The notes beneath the pieces were generated by a model that had not been told where the DNA came from, made no database searches, and saw only the letters and a list, made by a program, of their open reading frames with translations. Below are positions 63,792-64,000 of a stretch of DNA of 64,000 nt, piece after piece. The DNA comes from Saccharopolyspora phatthalungensis (GTDB lineage Bacteria; Actinomycetota; Actinomycetes; Mycobacteriales; Pseudonocardiaceae): contig NZ_JACHIW010000001.1 in the NCBI RefSeq assembly GCF_014203395.1, forward strand, positions 186,001-250,000, in the 5' to 3' direction. Each line of letters opens with the position of its first letter. Within the stretch, counting starts at the first letter, position 1. Position numbers and translations under genes: made by a program.

Positions 63792-64000
63792 TTAGACCGT
63801 GAAGCCCAGCGCCCGGAGCTGCTCGCGGCCCTCTTCGGTGATCTTCTCCGGGCCCCACGGCGGCATCCACACCCAGTTGATGCGGAAGTCGTTGACCAGG
63901 CCACCGCCGGGGCCGGTGGTCAGCGCGGCGCGCGCCTGGTCCTCGATGACGTCGGTCAACGGGCAGGCGGCCGAGGTCAACGTCATGTCGACGGTCGCGG
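63792..64000 (-). CDS. SufT/MIP18-family Fe-S assembly factor (C-terminal part)
   Basis: The last 69 residues of a DUF59 protein; the 5' end lies beyond the window. It reads VDMTLTSAACPLTDVIEDQARAALTTGPGGGLVNDFRINWVWMPPWGPEKITEEGREQLRALGFTV, with the conserved Cys of SAACP and the C-terminal PPWGP-KIT. Relatives (Rv1466) end the suf operon for Fe-S cluster assembly. An ATG at 63986 is internal, because the frame continues with family residues (TVD) to the edge. Confidence 0.93.
   Translation of the reverse strand, partial: ATVDMTLTSAACPLTDVIEDQARAALTTGPGGGLVNDFRINWVWMPPWGPEKITEEGREQLRALGFTV

Overview
The window looks like chromosomal DNA of a high-GC actinomycete, most probably a Saccharopolyspora-type member of the Pseudonocardiaceae (family-level placement is inference). 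The case rests on a complete Pup-proteasome locus (pafA, pafB, pafC, prcA, prcB, pup, dop, mpa/ARC), mycothiol biosynthesis (mshC), the acVLRF1 and DUF3090/SCO1664 families that are typical of actinobacteria, strong G/C bias at third codon positions, and a gene order that follows Mycobacterium tuberculosis Rv2092c to Rv2134c with lineage-specific inserts.

Layout. 1-4028 (leftward): 5' part of a HelY-type helicase, tatC, tatA, a small membrane protein, and the WYL regulators pafC and pafB. 4251-4952: an inserted, apparently leaderless SDR gene. 5019-10432 (leftward): pafA, then pup-prcB-prcA ending at a strong terminator, and dop. 10562-12081: a Nudix hydrolase and an aldo/keto reductase. 12181-13971: the proteasomal ATPase mpa/ARC. 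14504-16014: two paralogous membrane-anchored proteins with Pro/Gln-rich N-termini. 16071-19952: trmI, an M50 protease, a RecB/Cas4-like nuclease and a double-VOC protein. 20204-23105 (leftward): HAD hydrolase, homoserine dehydrogenase-like enzyme, hisE, hisG. 23572-28302: a three-module membrane protein, a PAC2 protein and mshC.

28841-31917 is a glycine-betaine type ABC importer (ATPase, permease, lipoprotein). Between its binding-protein gene and the VWA/MoxR pair (36532-39884) lies the most unusual part of the window, 31.9-36.5 kb. This accessory interval holds XRE/DUF397 regulator pairs, orphan small genes, a frameshifted secreted protein and truncated copies of both flanking genes. The fragment order (VWA 3' end joined directly to a proX internal segment; XRE 3' end joined directly to a proX 3' end) is what tandem duplication, or merging of two alternative versions of the locus, would leave behind.

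40004-55824: serine hydrolase, metallo-hydrolase, SCO1664/DUF3090 pair, LD-carboxypeptidase, uridine-kinase-like gene, a MazF remnant, a dipeptide/oligopeptide ABC transporter next to an M55 D-aminopeptidase, an Imm1-like orphan, a TetR/SIS divergent pair and an enoyl-CoA hydratase. Three copies of a roughly 200-bp non-coding element sit immediately after stop codons at 41243, 44991 and 54798. 55889-60424: small HTH protein, ABC-F ATPase with a candidate leaderless leader peptide, acVLRF1 peptidyl-tRNA hydrolase and a dGTPase-like HD protein. 60483-64000: a solitary lycopene cyclase, a degenerate EAL-CBS-GGDEF protein and the C-terminal part of a SufT/MIP18-family protein cut by the window edge.

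Functionally the left third joins protein tagging and degradation to Tat export and the PafBC DNA-damage regulator. The dpp-like importer, M55 peptidase and LD-carboxypeptidase suggest recovery of D-amino-acid-containing peptides. I saw no tRNA, rRNA, CRISPR array, intact insertion sequence or prophage.
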